Positions 36,401-51,500 of a stretch of 64,000 nucleotides of DNA are shown piece by piece. The stretch is from Atrina japonica. Lineage: Eukaryota > Mollusca > Bivalvia > Pterioida > Pinnidae. How positions within the stretch are numbered: the first letter of the stretch is position 1; each line of letters begins with the position of its first letter. Position numbers and translations under genes: made by a program. The stretch covers positions 194,001 through 258,000 of the forward strand of contig BROG01000032.1 in assembly GCA_030159075.1 (NCBI GenBank), written 5' to 3'. The notes beneath the pieces are model-generated. The model was not told the origin of the DNA, did not search any database, and saw only the letters and a list, made by a program, of their open reading frames with translations.

Positions 36401-39400
36401 GGAAAAGCAGTAGCTCCTGGTCCGTCTATCCACTGTTCTCCTTTGATAACAGATTGTTCCATATGACCTTTCATTCCTGACCTTTGAATTTTTTCTAATG
36501 GATGCTGAGGCTCCTCTGATTTTGATACTGATGGTCTTGTGCGAACATGAACTTTGCGAGGTAGATGTGCAGCAGCTGCACTAGGTGACATTGGAGGTGA
36601 TTGAGCATGTGAACTTACCACACTTACATCACGCACACTTTGTTGTACTTTTGGAGAAAGAGATCTATTGACATTGAAACTCCCTCTGTTAACCAGTGCA
36701 GCTCTTCCATATCTAAAGTCTGAAGAAGCTCGACTTCTTCCACTATCAGAATTGGAGCCTTCATCACCTGATGATCTGGATCCACTTGGTCTCCTTGGTA
36801 ACCTTGGATTTGTTCTTGGCACTGATCGTGGTGGTCCTTCATTGTCTGTGACTTCGCGATCACTTAGTGATTGTCCATTAGCACCGACATAGATAACAGT
36901 ATCACATGACTGCTCACTACTTGATGTGTAATCCGGATCAGAGTGAGAAGATGAGTAAAGCATATCTTCTCGTAATGTTCCCATGCGAAATCCACGGAAT
37001 GGTCTTCGTAGCCTTCCGTCGTCTGTGGAACTATCATCTGAACTTGTGCTTGAAAACTGAAATAAAAAAATAAAACCTGATTAGTGCAAAAAGTGAAATA
37101 ATTTTTCAAGTCATTACAGTAGAACCTGTTTTGAGAGACCACTGTCGTGAAAGATCACATTTTGAAAACCATTCAATTACATATCCCTGTAAATAAAACC
37201 TCTTTTGAGAGACCACATTTCAGTGACAGAAAGGGTCTTCTCTGAAGCCAGGTTCCACTGTGTTCATATTGCTATAAAATATGTAAGTATAAATTGTGAC
37301 AACCATTCAGATATAAGGTAGATGTATAAACAGTGGTGAAAAGATTTTAAAATGTACTCGTGAGAAAACTTTTACAACTGAAAAAAGGGGACATAATCAG
37401 CAATGGTTCCATCAAGACTTGAGCCCAACTTTTGTTGTTGCATTGTTGTTTAATGTCCCACTCAAGAATCTTTCGCTCATATGGAGATGTCACTAAATGC
37501 CAGTGAAGGGCTTCAAATTTTGGCCTATGCTCGGCACTTACAGCCATTGAGCAGTGAGGGTTCCGACACCTACTGTGACACAGGACCTTGGTTTTTAGTG
37601 TCTATCTTAAGGAAAGGAAAAGCCTCCGCCAAGGCTCAAACCCGTGACCATCCAATTGCATATCCAGCACTCTACTGCAGATCCACGATGGCTCTCGACT
37701 TGAACCCAAACTGTGTAGAGATGAACAACATTGTGGTCTGAAAACTAATGTACTACCCACTCAGACATCTCAAATCCTTTGTGATTTTAGGTGACTAATG
37801 TCATATTGGCTAAATTTAGACAGAAAATGATAGGGCTTTATTTCCATGTGAAGTACAAAATACATATAATATGAATATGAAATTGATTAAAATTTATAAC
37901 ATTTACCATAGTAACACAGTAGTTAGTTTCCTTGAAATTAAAAAATCAACAAAATTCTTAATTAGTCTGACTTTGTTCACTTAAAAAAAGTTACTTCAAC
38001 GTGTATTTTAAATTAAATCTGACTTCATAAATAAAAAAAAAATTCATTAAGTAACAGATATTATCCATGATACTGTTCTAATGCATTTACACAAATTAAA
38101 GAATTAAGTTTTAACCAAAATAATAGCTAACATCTGGATTTGTGAGTTGAAAAACAAACTGAAAATAAGAAACAATACGCAATCAGCAGGTGTGTGATTA
38201 AATGGAATTTTTTGTTGCAAAACTTGCTGATGTCAAATAAAATGTAAAAACAAATATACATTTACATAAATACATAGTAATTTGTTATAATAGAATTCTG
38301 AAATTTATATACTTGGTCCTATGGTAAAATTAGATTTTAGTCTCAAATGCTAATAAATTCCTGTTGATAATAGATAAAAAATGTCATACTTTTCACAAAG
38401 TCTTCTTTCCACCACAATCACTCTCTAACACTAAAAAATCTTGTCAATAAGTGAGTGAAAATAATTCATGATGGCAATAAAATAACATATATAAAAAAAA
38501 AAAAAAAAAAAAAAAATTATATAAAAAAATAAACCAAGCAAAAAAAAAAAAACACAAGACAGCTGTGACAACAAGAGAAATTATAAAAGTTATAACTAAT
38601 GTGAGATATACAAGTAAATTGAGATTTTTTCTGACAGATCACATCTTTTTAAATTATAAATTGCTTGGTTACCTTTGTTTTTCTTCGCCTCATCCTGTGT
38701 ATCCTAGCAGCCAACTGTATGACTTGAAGAGTTTCGTTGTGGTGTGCTACTGCTGACGACACATGTGCTAGCATACACGTCCTGCACGAAATGTTTCCCA
38801 GAGAATCTCGCAAGAGTTGTGCAACCTTACTATCCCTACAAGACCAAAACAGATGCACATAAATATTTTATTAAAACAAAATCAGCAACAGAAGTTACTG
38901 CAATTTCAATTTAAATGAATTTATAGCTTTAACAAAAAAAGGAAAAAGCTACTAAGTGTGTTTTGAGCTTTACACAACAGCTGCACACCTTTCTATGATG
39001 GTATCTATATGTAGACCTTCACAACACCCGATTATTATCAGAGACAATTAAAAAGCCTTGCTAAACAAGATTTTTCTCTTCCCCATAATTCCAACTATTT
39101 TTGATCCAAGTACTAAGCCACATAAAATTATCACTATCTTCCATCTGAAGTAGTAGATAATCAAAAACCTCTTCACACTTATTGAAATCACATCACACTG
39201 CCACTTGGCTCAACCCTGGAGTATGGTTTGCCTTGGTATTTATCAAACTAACACTTCATAATTAATAAGTAGAATATATTTATGCCTATGCACCTGTGCC
39301 AATTTCAGAATGGAATATGTGTACTTTATTTTGGATGATAATAATTTTTATACATATAAATGTGTGTATATATATACAGCACCTTAATTAAGTTACAAGG

Positions 39401-42400
39401 CTTTGCCAGGGATCTCTACACTAGTCGGAACTTTGCCAACAGTATCTTTACCTTCATCAACAAAAAATGTGTTCCTCATTTATCGAGCTAATTAACTTTC
39501 TATATTATGATTATGTGAAGTTTTGAAGTAAGGACAAGAGGGTATTTACTAAATGTACAATAACTATGTCAGAATGAATAATTTTACATCATGGGATAAC
39601 ATTTACGCTGTGCAAAACCTTTCAAGCAGTTTCAGACCCAAATAAAAAGAAATCGAACGATTTTTTTTCAAAGATAACCATTTCATAAAAAAAACTTCAT
39701 TAATGTCTTCCGGCTTTCATCGAAACATCAGAGACGTGAAATTTGTAATGCAATAATCAGTCGTATAATCTATTACATGATATGCCTGACATTGTCTATA
39801 ATAAACCTGTCTTTAATTGTCAATTTGGATTTCATAAGCATAACGTTGAAGACTGAGCTAATAGGACTGCGGAATATGACTAATTAGAAACAACTGCATT
39901 AATAAACAACAGGCAACTATCAGAGCTATTACCTCTCTTTACAATTTAATATAGTCAACATACCATATGCAATTTTATTTCCCCCCCAATTTTGTCATAA
40001 AATATTACATCATGGAAAAATATTAAGGAATATGATTATAAAATGAAAGAACAGGTTTTTTCAATTTTTCTGAGTCAGAAAAAAAGTTAGGTTGAATTTG
40101 CTCATTATATAAATTGTGAAGTGCAGATAATTTCTATGTGTAGGTCTATGTATTCAACTGTATCTACTACATATATTCCTACTATATTTCTTCATACTTG
40201 CTTTGTAGTGGGCATCTGTTCTGCTGGGCTAATGAATATAGTAAATTAAATCTGGGCTATCCACCATAAAACTTGAGAATGATCAAGTTTGGGGATTTTA
40301 CTCAATAATTTTGAAATCTCATATTTCGAAGATTCCAAGATTAGTAAAAAAAGAATTAATCCATAAACCAATATGAGCTGTCGCTGGTTCAAATTTACTG
40401 ACAGACTTGTGTACTTTTATATTACATATACATAAATATATAACAGAAAGAGATCACAAAATGCTTAAAAAAAACAAATGCATGCATATAAAAAATAATC
40501 ATCAAACTAATCCATTGTAACCAGTTTTAATCTGCCATCACTCTGACCATTGCAAATTAACTCTGGTAACCAAGAAGATTACTGAGTGTCAAGCTAACAT
40601 GTGCAATTTGCGTAAACAACCTTGCAGGGAAATCAGAATTGGATGTGACTGGTTTTATTTCAAATTCATGCAAAAAATAATTATCATAAGAATTTGCAAT
40701 GTAGCTTCAAATTGCATTTTTATTTTGATATTGCTTCAGTTTCAACAAATGCATGGTATAAAAGGTTCTACATTTATCTGACCTAGAGGTCACACACACA
40801 CATTACGATTATGATGAGAAATACTGTACTGCAATCATTTATTTCATGCCTAAAAAAAACATTTTTGTGGTCTAATGTTCAGTTTTAATTGTATTAAAAT
40901 GGTTTGCAATGTTCTCTTTCTCTTATGAAAATAGGAAACTGACAAAATGCGAACAACAGGGAAATTCCAATCTAATGCTGTTTATTTGATTAACTACCAA
41001 ACTGAATGATAAATCTGAAGAACCAATCACAATTTTTTTTTCAACAGTTTTATAAAACTGTGAAGCAATCTTGATGACTGTGATAACTTTTGAAGAGGAA
41101 AACTTTATTTATCTGCAATTAATTTCAAGAAACAGCGGTGACCAGTTTGAAATACTCATGCGCTTCTTCATCTCCTTACAGATTAATTTTTATTTTATCA
41201 TTTCCTACAAGAGAAGAAGATTAAATTCAATCAGAGTCCAAGAATTTCTTCGCAATGTGATTTACTATGAGGAGGGCTGTAGTTGATACCAATATGGATG
41301 AGAACTGTCATTTCCCAAACACCCAAATGTGTCCAAATAAGCAATCTTCAAGTTTCCATCATGAAAATGTAATTTAGAGATCAATTTCATATCACATCCT
41401 TATATCTGTCATGACTGCTAACCAATGCTCTAATTGAGAAACAATTTGCCTCAAATGTATTGCCCCCTGTCTAAATTTTGTACAAATCATGCATTCTTCC
41501 CTGTTCCAAATCTCTTACAGAAAAAAAAGATAAAAACACACATCTATCATCTAGCGTGAGCTGGCAAAGAATTATAAAAGTTCTGATTGACCAAGTTTGT
41601 AATGTTATTATATTTCATCCATGTGAAGATGTATGACTTAAATATTATCATATGGATCATAAGATTAATAGCAAAAGAAAACTAGTTATGTGCTAGGAAC
41701 ATTATTACCATTTTACATATACATATGTTTTTAAAAAAATGTGACATTTGACATCTGATTGGAAAATGAATTGATCCTTCATATACCTGTAAGAGTCACC
41801 TCTAAAGTATAAAACTGACAACTGTCACAAGAGACCACCGGCCACATCACTTACAATCAACACAGAAAGTTTAGTTTTGAGTTCTGTGGAAATGTTTACA
41901 ACTTTCATGTCTTTGTATTTACGGAAAGCAATCATTTTATATACACACTATGACATGGGTAGCATCAGTATTTACAGGTAACGCGTATAATTAAATTGAA
42001 TTTAAAGTAAACGACAGATTACCGGTATCTGACAATCGTCAATCTTATTTAAAATGTTTACCAGCTGCAAAGTACGGATGTTGATGTAAGTGATATTTAT
42101 CAGTGACACGAATGATGCACCTTTTACCTGTCTGTTACGCCAGGTTCAAACTTGTTCCCATGAAATTGATGTTTAATTACAGGACTTACTCATCTAACAG
42201 CCGGAAAAAGATTGGGGAACCAGATCCTAAATATGAGGTAATTCTGTTGTACCACGGTATTACAAAATGGGTAATGAAATGTTTCAGGTTCTCATTCAAC
42301 GTAGATTAACAATTGTGTTGAAAGGATACGAGACTGCACCTTTCATTATTTACTGTCGAAATTACTGTCGTATAAATCCTAAATGATTGTAGTCTAGGTT

Positions 42401-45400
42401 TTTTTCATTTCATTTTGCATGATAAGCAGAGAAATTGACTGAAAAATATAGTTTTGAAGGGACAATAAAAAAGTGGAGAGGAGTTTCCACACCATTTAAT
42501 ATTCTTAAGAAGAGAATATCACCTAATGAAATCTGGATCGTTTTTCTTTTCAAAATCGAGAGGCATGAAGATGGATTTTTAATGTGAAAAAATTAGCACA
42601 AACATATAAATCGTCCCATCCGATGAATATACCAGAGGCTCTATTGCACTATATAATACAGTATGATCCGCTATCCCCACAAAATATTTTAGACAATCCA
42701 TAACTTTTTATCAAACATATCTGACTTGGATTATTACAATGGTAATTTTCACTGATAAACCATTTCTGGAAACAGCCGGAAAAAGATTGGGGAACCAGAT
42801 CCTAAATATGAGGTAATTCTGTTGTACCACGGTATTACAAAATGGGTAATGAAATGTTTCAGGTTCTCATTCAACGTAGATTAACAATTGTGTTGAAAGG
42901 ATACGAGACTGCACCTTTCATTATTTACTGTCGAAATTACTGTCGTATAAATCCTAAATGATTGTAGTCTAGGTTTTTTTCATTTCATTTTGCATGATAA
43001 GCAGAGAAATTGACTGAAAATATAGTTTTGAAGGGACAATAAAAAAGTGGAGAGGAGTTCCACACCATTTAATATTCTTAAGAAGAGAATATCACCTAAT
43101 GAAATCTGGATCGTTTTTCTTTTCAAAATCGAGAGGCATGAAGATGGATTTTTAATGTGAAAAAATTAGCACAAACATATAAATCGTCCCATCCGATGAA
43201 TATACCAGAGGCTCTATTGCACTATATAATACAGTATGATCCGCTATCCCCACAAAATATTTTAGACAATCCATAACTTTTTATCAAACATATCTGACTT
43301 GGATTATTACAATGGTAATTTTCACTGATAAACCATTTCTGGAAATACAAGGTTATCTTTATTTCAAGCACATACAAATTTCTTAATTTCTGTCAAAATA
43401 AATCATTATGAAACCTGATTTTGTAAGTTGGGAAATTAATGTAGAATAAAAAGTGTATCTATTTTCAAGTCTGAAATACAGGGAAGAATTATGACTTAGA
43501 AAAATGTCATTTTAAACAACTTGATCCTAGCAGAAAATTACTCCAGTTGAATAAAAATAAATTCATTCAGATTTATTTGTAAAGAGGAACTTTATAAAAG
43601 ATTGTGTCTACAATAACTCATTTGAACAAGTCTTTACAAAATGTTGAATCACTTGTTTACAGGCAGACTAATAAAATGTAGTAGTTTCTTTCCATGCCAC
43701 AAGAAAAAGGAGAAGCTGGCAAACAGGGATAAATCAAAACTAATTAGATAAAGCAACACAGTCTCGACTGTTAAAAATAATCGGGTCTACACAGCACTAA
43801 TTAAATTGAAACTGAAATAAAAATCAGTTTCTATTCCTACCACAAAATACTGTATACAAGTAGGTCAAAAATAGATTGTGTCTACAATAACTCATTTGAA
43901 CAAGTCTTTACAAAATGTTGAATCACTTGTTTACAGGCAGACTAATAAAATGTAGTAGTTTCTTTCCATGCCACAAGAAAAAGGAGAAGCTGGCAAACAG
44001 GGATAAATCAAAACTAATTAGATAAAGCAACACAGTCTCGACTGTTAAAAATAATCAGGTCTACACAGCACTAATTAAATTGAAACTGAAATAAAAATCA
44101 GTTTCTATTCCTACCACAAAATACTGTATACAAGTAGGTCAAAAATAGAAACACTTACCTATGTGGAACATGTCTTTGACCATTTAAGAGGGCCATAATA
44201 ACATTGCCCAGGGCAGACAAACTGAGGGACACATTTTCTGGATCTTTGGACTTGGACGAGCTACCAAGATCTATAAGATGCAAGCGACTTCTTCCACCAG
44301 CAACTAGAGAGAGAAAAAAAAAATGAAATGAATAAAAACACTGCACATGTGTGATTACAGAACCACTATAGTGATAAAAGCTCCAAAAGCAATTAATTGA
44401 AATGTAGCATAAAAACAAATGTTGTGATGGTATTCCACAGAGCTGAATTTAGGCAATCAACCAAGTGGTCTACCGAGATTTACTTAATTGTTATCGACCT
44501 TTGATAATCGGAGGTTTGGCTTTATGTATTGTTACATCTGAACATACCCATGTGAACCTTACTTTTACTAAAAAAGATGTTATTATCTATTGTTATTGAA
44601 GAGTTTGGTTAGGTAAATAAACTTGTTTTTTTCGTCTGCTTTAATTAATTTCCTCGATGAATAGGAATTAGAGTTTGTCAGGGTCAAGGTCAGAAAAAAA
44701 TGCACTTAGTTAAGTGTATTGGATATACTTATCAATAAGGTCACGTGACAGAAAGTGGTACATGTATGTATCTTTATATACTAGTATCTTACAAAGGTCT
44801 ATAAACAAACCATTTACGGAATCTGTACTTCATATACACAAAAATATTTATTTTCTGTTGTGACCTTGACCAAGGAATTGTTACATTGCCCATCCACAAA
44901 AATACCTCCAGTTGTGATGGATAGCTTATATAATGTTTCATACATATGTACATACAGTGGAACCTTGCCTAAAGATCACCTCAATTAGAAGACCACCTTG
45001 CAAATAAGGACATAAAAATTCAGTCTCTTGAAAAGTTCTTGAGTCCAGATCCTCACTTACATGTAAGAGACCACCTCACTAACCACACCAGTCTGGTTCA
45101 GGAAGGTGACCATAATAATGAGGTTCCACTTTATATAGACTAGCTGTTATAGTCAAAAATACCAGTTTACTTGAACATATGGATAGAAAGACCTAAATTA
45201 AGTAGCCTAATGTGTCCACTACTGAATATAGGTGGCACTACATGTAAAAATGTCTGACCATAACTCATTGAAACATGTAGCCATATGTGTTCACTACTGA
45301 TATAGCTGGTACTACATGTAAATGTCTGACCCTAACTCATTGTAACATGTGCCATGGTGGATCTAAATATCAGAATCTATCTACATGATAACATGCTTTG

Positions 45401-48400
45401 TTTGGCTTTGATTTGCAAAGTATATGTACAAACTACCGGTGATTCAAGAAAACAACTCCTATATTTCCTTAGTTATCTAGAATATAAACTATAGTTCTGC
45501 ATATTTCTTAAAATGAAAGGAAATAACACTCTACTTTTTCATTCTATAATAACATAGGCATCATCATCTTGACAATTAACATTCATTTCCGAGATTTTTT
45601 ATGGCATTTTTTCTACAATAATCCTTAAGTAATTTGTACATATTTTTGGCTTGCAAAGTTATTCAAAAAATTTATAGTAAGTGTTAATTATGAAGAGGTA
45701 ATTTATACGGCATATTTACGAATATTGGCATTTAACATTAGAATGTTTTATAATTAAAATCAACACATCTATAGTGCTGGAAAATACACTCTAGTGCCAT
45801 TAAAATCTGCTATGAGTTGGTAAATAGCTATAATACTAGCAAATGTTTAGGATTGTGTTCGGGAATTAATATTACCCCAGGTTAAGTAGTTTTTTCTTCA
45901 TTTAAAAGGCACATTAAACAGTTACATGTATTGAGTTTTGTCTAGTGCCAAGGACTTTTATTTCATCCATTGCCAAGGATTCATGTACATAAACTGAGAT
46001 TTCTTTGATGCACTCCAATAGCTATCTCTGCCATATAGGTAGGCACTTCACTTTTTAAATCATTTCCATGAACTTGAAAAAAAAAAGCCAAAAGGCTGAA
46101 TTACAAACCGTCCATTTGTCAAATTATCATTCTTGCACTGTAATAGGGGAGACCCACACCCGCCAACAAGGAAACGTGGTATTCCAAGACAGGTGGTCTT
46201 TCAAATGCACTTTCCTTTAAAAGATTATTTCAGTGAGGTGAAGTTTGAGTGCGGCCTTTAGAGTCAGGTGATCTTTCCAGACAATAGCCTCACGAGACAG
46301 ATCCCACTGTACAATAGTATCTTAAAGATGATATCTATCTTTACCACATATCAGTATAAAAACGTGATACAAGACTTCTATTTTAGATCGTGGCTCATGG
46401 TGCCTTAACGTCCTGTATATATCATATTACATATTACAAAAGAATTGAACTTTGAATTTTCTAAAAGAAATACACTATATGGTAGTAATTAGCTAGTTAA
46501 AATGACCTAAAGGTCAAAAGTTCAAATATTATTTTTAAGTCCGTTGTTTGATACCAAACCTGCCATATGTACAAAATGGACTTTCAAATACACTTAAACC
46601 ATGACAAGATATATTTAAAAATCAAAATGTGAAAATATAATGCCATATTATCACAAAGATTTGACATATATCAAAATAAAAAAATAAAAACTGCATGACC
46701 GTTCTACAGAATAATAAAGTTTCTGACATTGTTAGATTGTAAGTCATCATGACCAAATGGTACAAAAACTAGAACATACATAGATACGATTTATCTACTT
46801 CGGACCTGTAGATAAACAGTTAGTCAGCAGGATTTAATTTTTACCTGTCAGTTTAGTGAAAGAGCTGATAAATCTATGGGATTATTGTAATTGGAACAAC
46901 TTTGGCACTTGGTTAGAATATCAATGTTTCAAGTGAGCCAGCCAGGAATATTCATTATCTTGTTTTTCAAGGTTTTGAGAGACAGGCCTAATTCGCTCAT
47001 CTGGCTCATTATCCGATTTGTTTTAAATTCTCGACACATATGATTTAGAATGCTTTATGGATTTTGGACATTTTAACATAACAATCTTACTTTTAGATAA
47101 CATCTTTGTTCCATCGGCAGAGCATTTATTTAGCTGCACAATAGACTACCAATTTTATTCAAGCGGCTCAAGGTGAGCTAATATGTTTGTTGAACTTTCT
47201 CACATTTTTCATTACTCCCCTACATTAAAATCAAGATTTATGATGACCTGCATTTAGAAATTAACGATTGCCACAAAAATTAATTTCATTTTCATTAGAG
47301 ACACATGTATGTACATATAAAATTATCTGCCGTTATTCTACTCATCTTACTTGGAGCAAATAACCATGATTATCCGATTACATTTTTCAAAGTCTTTCAT
47401 TTTTTTCATTGTTAGGTTCAAAGAGTTGTCAATTTCACCAATAAGCCAAGGAGATCACTTATTTGAGCTGATACGAGTGTCAGGTTTCTATTCATACTAC
47501 TCCATCGAGAATTCTATAGCATCAATTAACTTACAACTCAAGTGCAACCATCTGTTTTCTTCCTACTTCAATAATTTTTTTGTATGATTCTATATTTACG
47601 TAATTCTCCCTAAGACAATGACTTATGAACACTTGTTTGCAATTAGTCCCCTAAGGCTTTTTGAAAAACGTTTTTTTTTCAACACAGATACAAAAGATTT
47701 AATTTGCATCCGTGTAATTACTCATAAAAACATAAAATCTTAAAGCATACTGCATTATCCTAATGGAATAATTACCATATTGTTAAGATTTTATGTTTAG
47801 TTACTAAAATCCATGGAGTACTATTATTGTACTTTGGAGACAAGAGTATGTATTGAAGCGGAAAATTTCCTACTGCTTCTGCTCCATGGTTATTAACAAA
47901 TTCTCCGACTGCTATTTAATGCACATTCGTACAACGAAACAAAACTTACAAAAAAGTAAATAGATAAATCCTTACAGAATATAAAACATACATAACTGTC
48001 CATAGTTTACCATATGTGGTTATAATTATCTAGCCTATTTCATTTTATTACTATTTTGTAAAAATATTAGCAGAAAAACTTTAGATATAACAAAAGACAG
48101 TTAGCTCATTTGACTATGAGGGAAGGAATAGTTAAGTCAAAACATGTATGTTTAAAACAATTTGAAAGAGTTTTTTTCATGTTATGTGAGGAAAAATTTT
48201 ATAGCTGTGTAACTTCATAACAGCCTCCCACATCACATGTATAGTAACGTAATGTACCAAAAGTAAATGACAGGTCATTCATGTGTGTATATTTGCATGT
48301 GCAGGTCTTTTGGATAGCACAGGCCAAAATTTGTAGCACTTCACCTAAGGCTGGTGACATCTCTATATAAGTGATAGATTCTTTGTGGGATGTAAGACAA

Positions 48401-48436
48401 TAATCAAACAAAACATTTCATTTGCTGATTCATGTT

Positions 48437-48467
<31 letters not shown>

Positions 48468-48551
48468 ATAATCCCTCTGTGTGTGTGTGTGTGTGCCTCT
48501 GTGTTTGTGCGCATGCAAACATGCCAGTGTGTGTATGTTTTAATAAACTCT

Positions 48552-48593
<42 letters not shown>

Positions 48594-51500
48594 CATGTAC
48601 ATGTATATATATATATATATATATGAATGAGCCGAGCTGGAAATGTTTTGGCTTTACAGAGAAACTCGACATACTGACAGAGCAATCAAAGTTAAGATAA
48701 CTTTTGACTTCTAAGAGATATATTACAAGATATTTTATCAAGTCCATTGAGAGAATGAGATCCTCTTCCTGCAACATTTTTTATGCATTTTATATTGTAA
48801 TCCAGGAGAAGCTTGCCTTTACGACTATAAGCCTATAATTATTGATCAAAATTATTGCTCACTTGGTCGTTTCAAAATCTGATTGTATCCTAAATAATAC
48901 CGCAATCTGAAAAGCAAATCAATGCTTTTCATTTGGCACAGAAATATCATGTACTTGTTATTATAAGAAGCTGTCATTCACATATGCAAAAAATTTCTCA
49001 CCAAAGAGAATTGAAGCGTATTGTGCATATCCCTCAGGCCCTAACCTGAGACCTCTGTGAAACACTCAAAACCACAACAAGCACTTGTTGCACGACACAA
49101 TTTTCTCGATGCTTTTATTTCAATCCGCTACTGAAAGCAACAGGTTAATTTAAAGCTGATTCAAGTTTTGCAAATTCAATTTAGTCCTTTGATGAAACCA
49201 TTTCGTGATTGGCATGCAAGAAACAGAATTTGATTTGCACCTTGTCGCTGGAGAACAAATTTTGTGCAGAGATGTATTTGAAAGGTCATTGTATTTACAA
49301 TTACTATATCTGCCAAGTATCTTTCGAGTTACTTCATCAACGTGGCAAGGATAATATTAGACCCCACATTCCAAGTAATGATAGAGATAATGTCATTGGA
49401 CCACACAAATTTTCTCCCGCAAAATCTTAAATCTCTTGACTAAATCTACATCTCCTTGACCAAATTTCATGCAAATTTTGTACACAAAACAAGAGTAGGA
49501 ATAAATTTGGGCTGCCTATAAAGTCAATGGGATTTACTTAACTGCTAGAGATATACAACAAAGGTTCATATTGACCCCAAAATGTGTACAGACTCAGTCA
49601 AGAAAAAAATGTTCATGAAGGATGGACACCATCAAACCCAGACATTTCAGTTATACAAAAGATTTCTAGCATTCTGTTTGATAAGATTACAACTAATGGG
49701 TGATAAAACACTTACCTCCTGGTAAGCCAGCTTGGTTGGCCTTTTCTATTCTGTACTGATAAACATGGAGAGTGAACAACAAGTGTGAGGATCTGCCCTC
49801 TTCTTCATCTGAAACAAAGCAAAATCCATGGTAACCACATGATTTGTTTGTTTGTTTAATTGCTGGTCAGTGTCCCAGCGACCAAGTAATTGTGATAAAT
49901 AGATGTTACCTAGGTAATTTATACTCCGACCTCCCATGTTGCTGGCAATATGTAATACTTATCAATTTCAACTGGAATTATATATTTTTTACCCAAACTT
50001 TGAGATCATGAAACTATCTTTGTTAAAACTTAAAACGTTTCTGTGTTTCAGTTTAAAACTTTAAAATATTTCTTATTAACAAGAGCTCGGTTTTTTAAAA
50101 ATCAATATTGCATTTGTAATATGTTGTACAAATCATAGACATTTATCTTTACACATTAAATATCAGTATTACAATTTCTTAAATAGTTCATCAAAGACTC
50201 CATGGCCATATATATTTTACATTTGTAAGATGTCTTACTCCTAATGGAGGAATTACAACTGATAACCTAGACAACAAACACGAGAATCTGTAGACGTATA
50301 ACACAGAAATACAGCAGCAAGTTTACACAGAAATACAGCTCCGTGTTAAAAAGTTGACCAGAAACATGGTTGACAAAGAGAAGTACCAGATGGGATTTTG
50401 TGATCATTCTTCTTTACAATTCATTGGTAATAAACACAAATTTTGGCAAGTGAATCTAAGAGATAGTGAAGTGAAATAAAACATAGATCACAATTTTATA
50501 GTAATTATATAGCTTACAGCGAACCTGCCTGAAATTTATGAATGAACATGACTTCTGCAGAGAGTGGAATAAAACAAACATATGGTGTTTTGATCCTTTA
50601 AAGCCAGAATTTGAAATCAATTGAGCATAGAAATGTTTGCAATTTTCTGACACAAAGTAATTGCAAAGGTGTGTTTTCAACCATTATGTCTGATGTGTTG
50701 GATATAAACAGCTTGTATAGAGAGCAATAAACCTGTGATTTCATTTTCAACAGGCTTCAACATGTTTTTTACTGACTGGGTATAGTTTTTACAAAGATAT
50801 TGAAAAATACACCTGCATATAAAAAGAAGGAACTACTCATAGATATTCATCTAAAATCAAGGACGGTTTTGTTGCAAAATTTTGCTTGTATGATCAAAGT
50901 GATAATTTATCAAACTTGGTGGGGTTTGTTGCAATATTATGAAATTTGATTAAAAAGGTTAAAAAAAAATTAATAACTGAAGCAAAATTACCTTGAGAAC
51001 GAGCAGCAATGGCAGCGTCCAAGTAGTAGGCAGCTCTGTCTGCGGAAGGAGCTCTGAGTTCACTTTGGTTTTCTAGCTGAGTGCCACAGATTGGATCATC
51101 ACGAAGATATACCCCAGGAGCAGTACCAATGCCTGATTCTGTGCCTGCAATAAAAAGTTCAGACATAGGTATTATTTCATCATTTTTGCTCAGTGATGCT
51201 AAGATGCAAAGACAACTCTATGCAGTAAAACAATAGAAAATAAAACAAGTCATTAAATTATCAAAATAACTTGAAACTTAACTGAAAAAGCCAATTGTTT
51301 TACTCAACAATTTTATGTTTAAATCTCACAAAAAACAACACCCAATTGAATCCAAAAAGTTCGAATGTTGGTGTGTACTTAAATATTGTACTGTACTTAC
51401 ACACAAACACAATTTTTCATTCAGCATCCATCTGAACCTACTGCACCTCCATGCAAATATTTTCAAAGTCTGAAGACACAGATGTCTACATGTATCAGAT

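Noticed and set aside
48436..48777. Low-complexity open frames
   Set aside because: TG and TA microsatellite translated in several frames.
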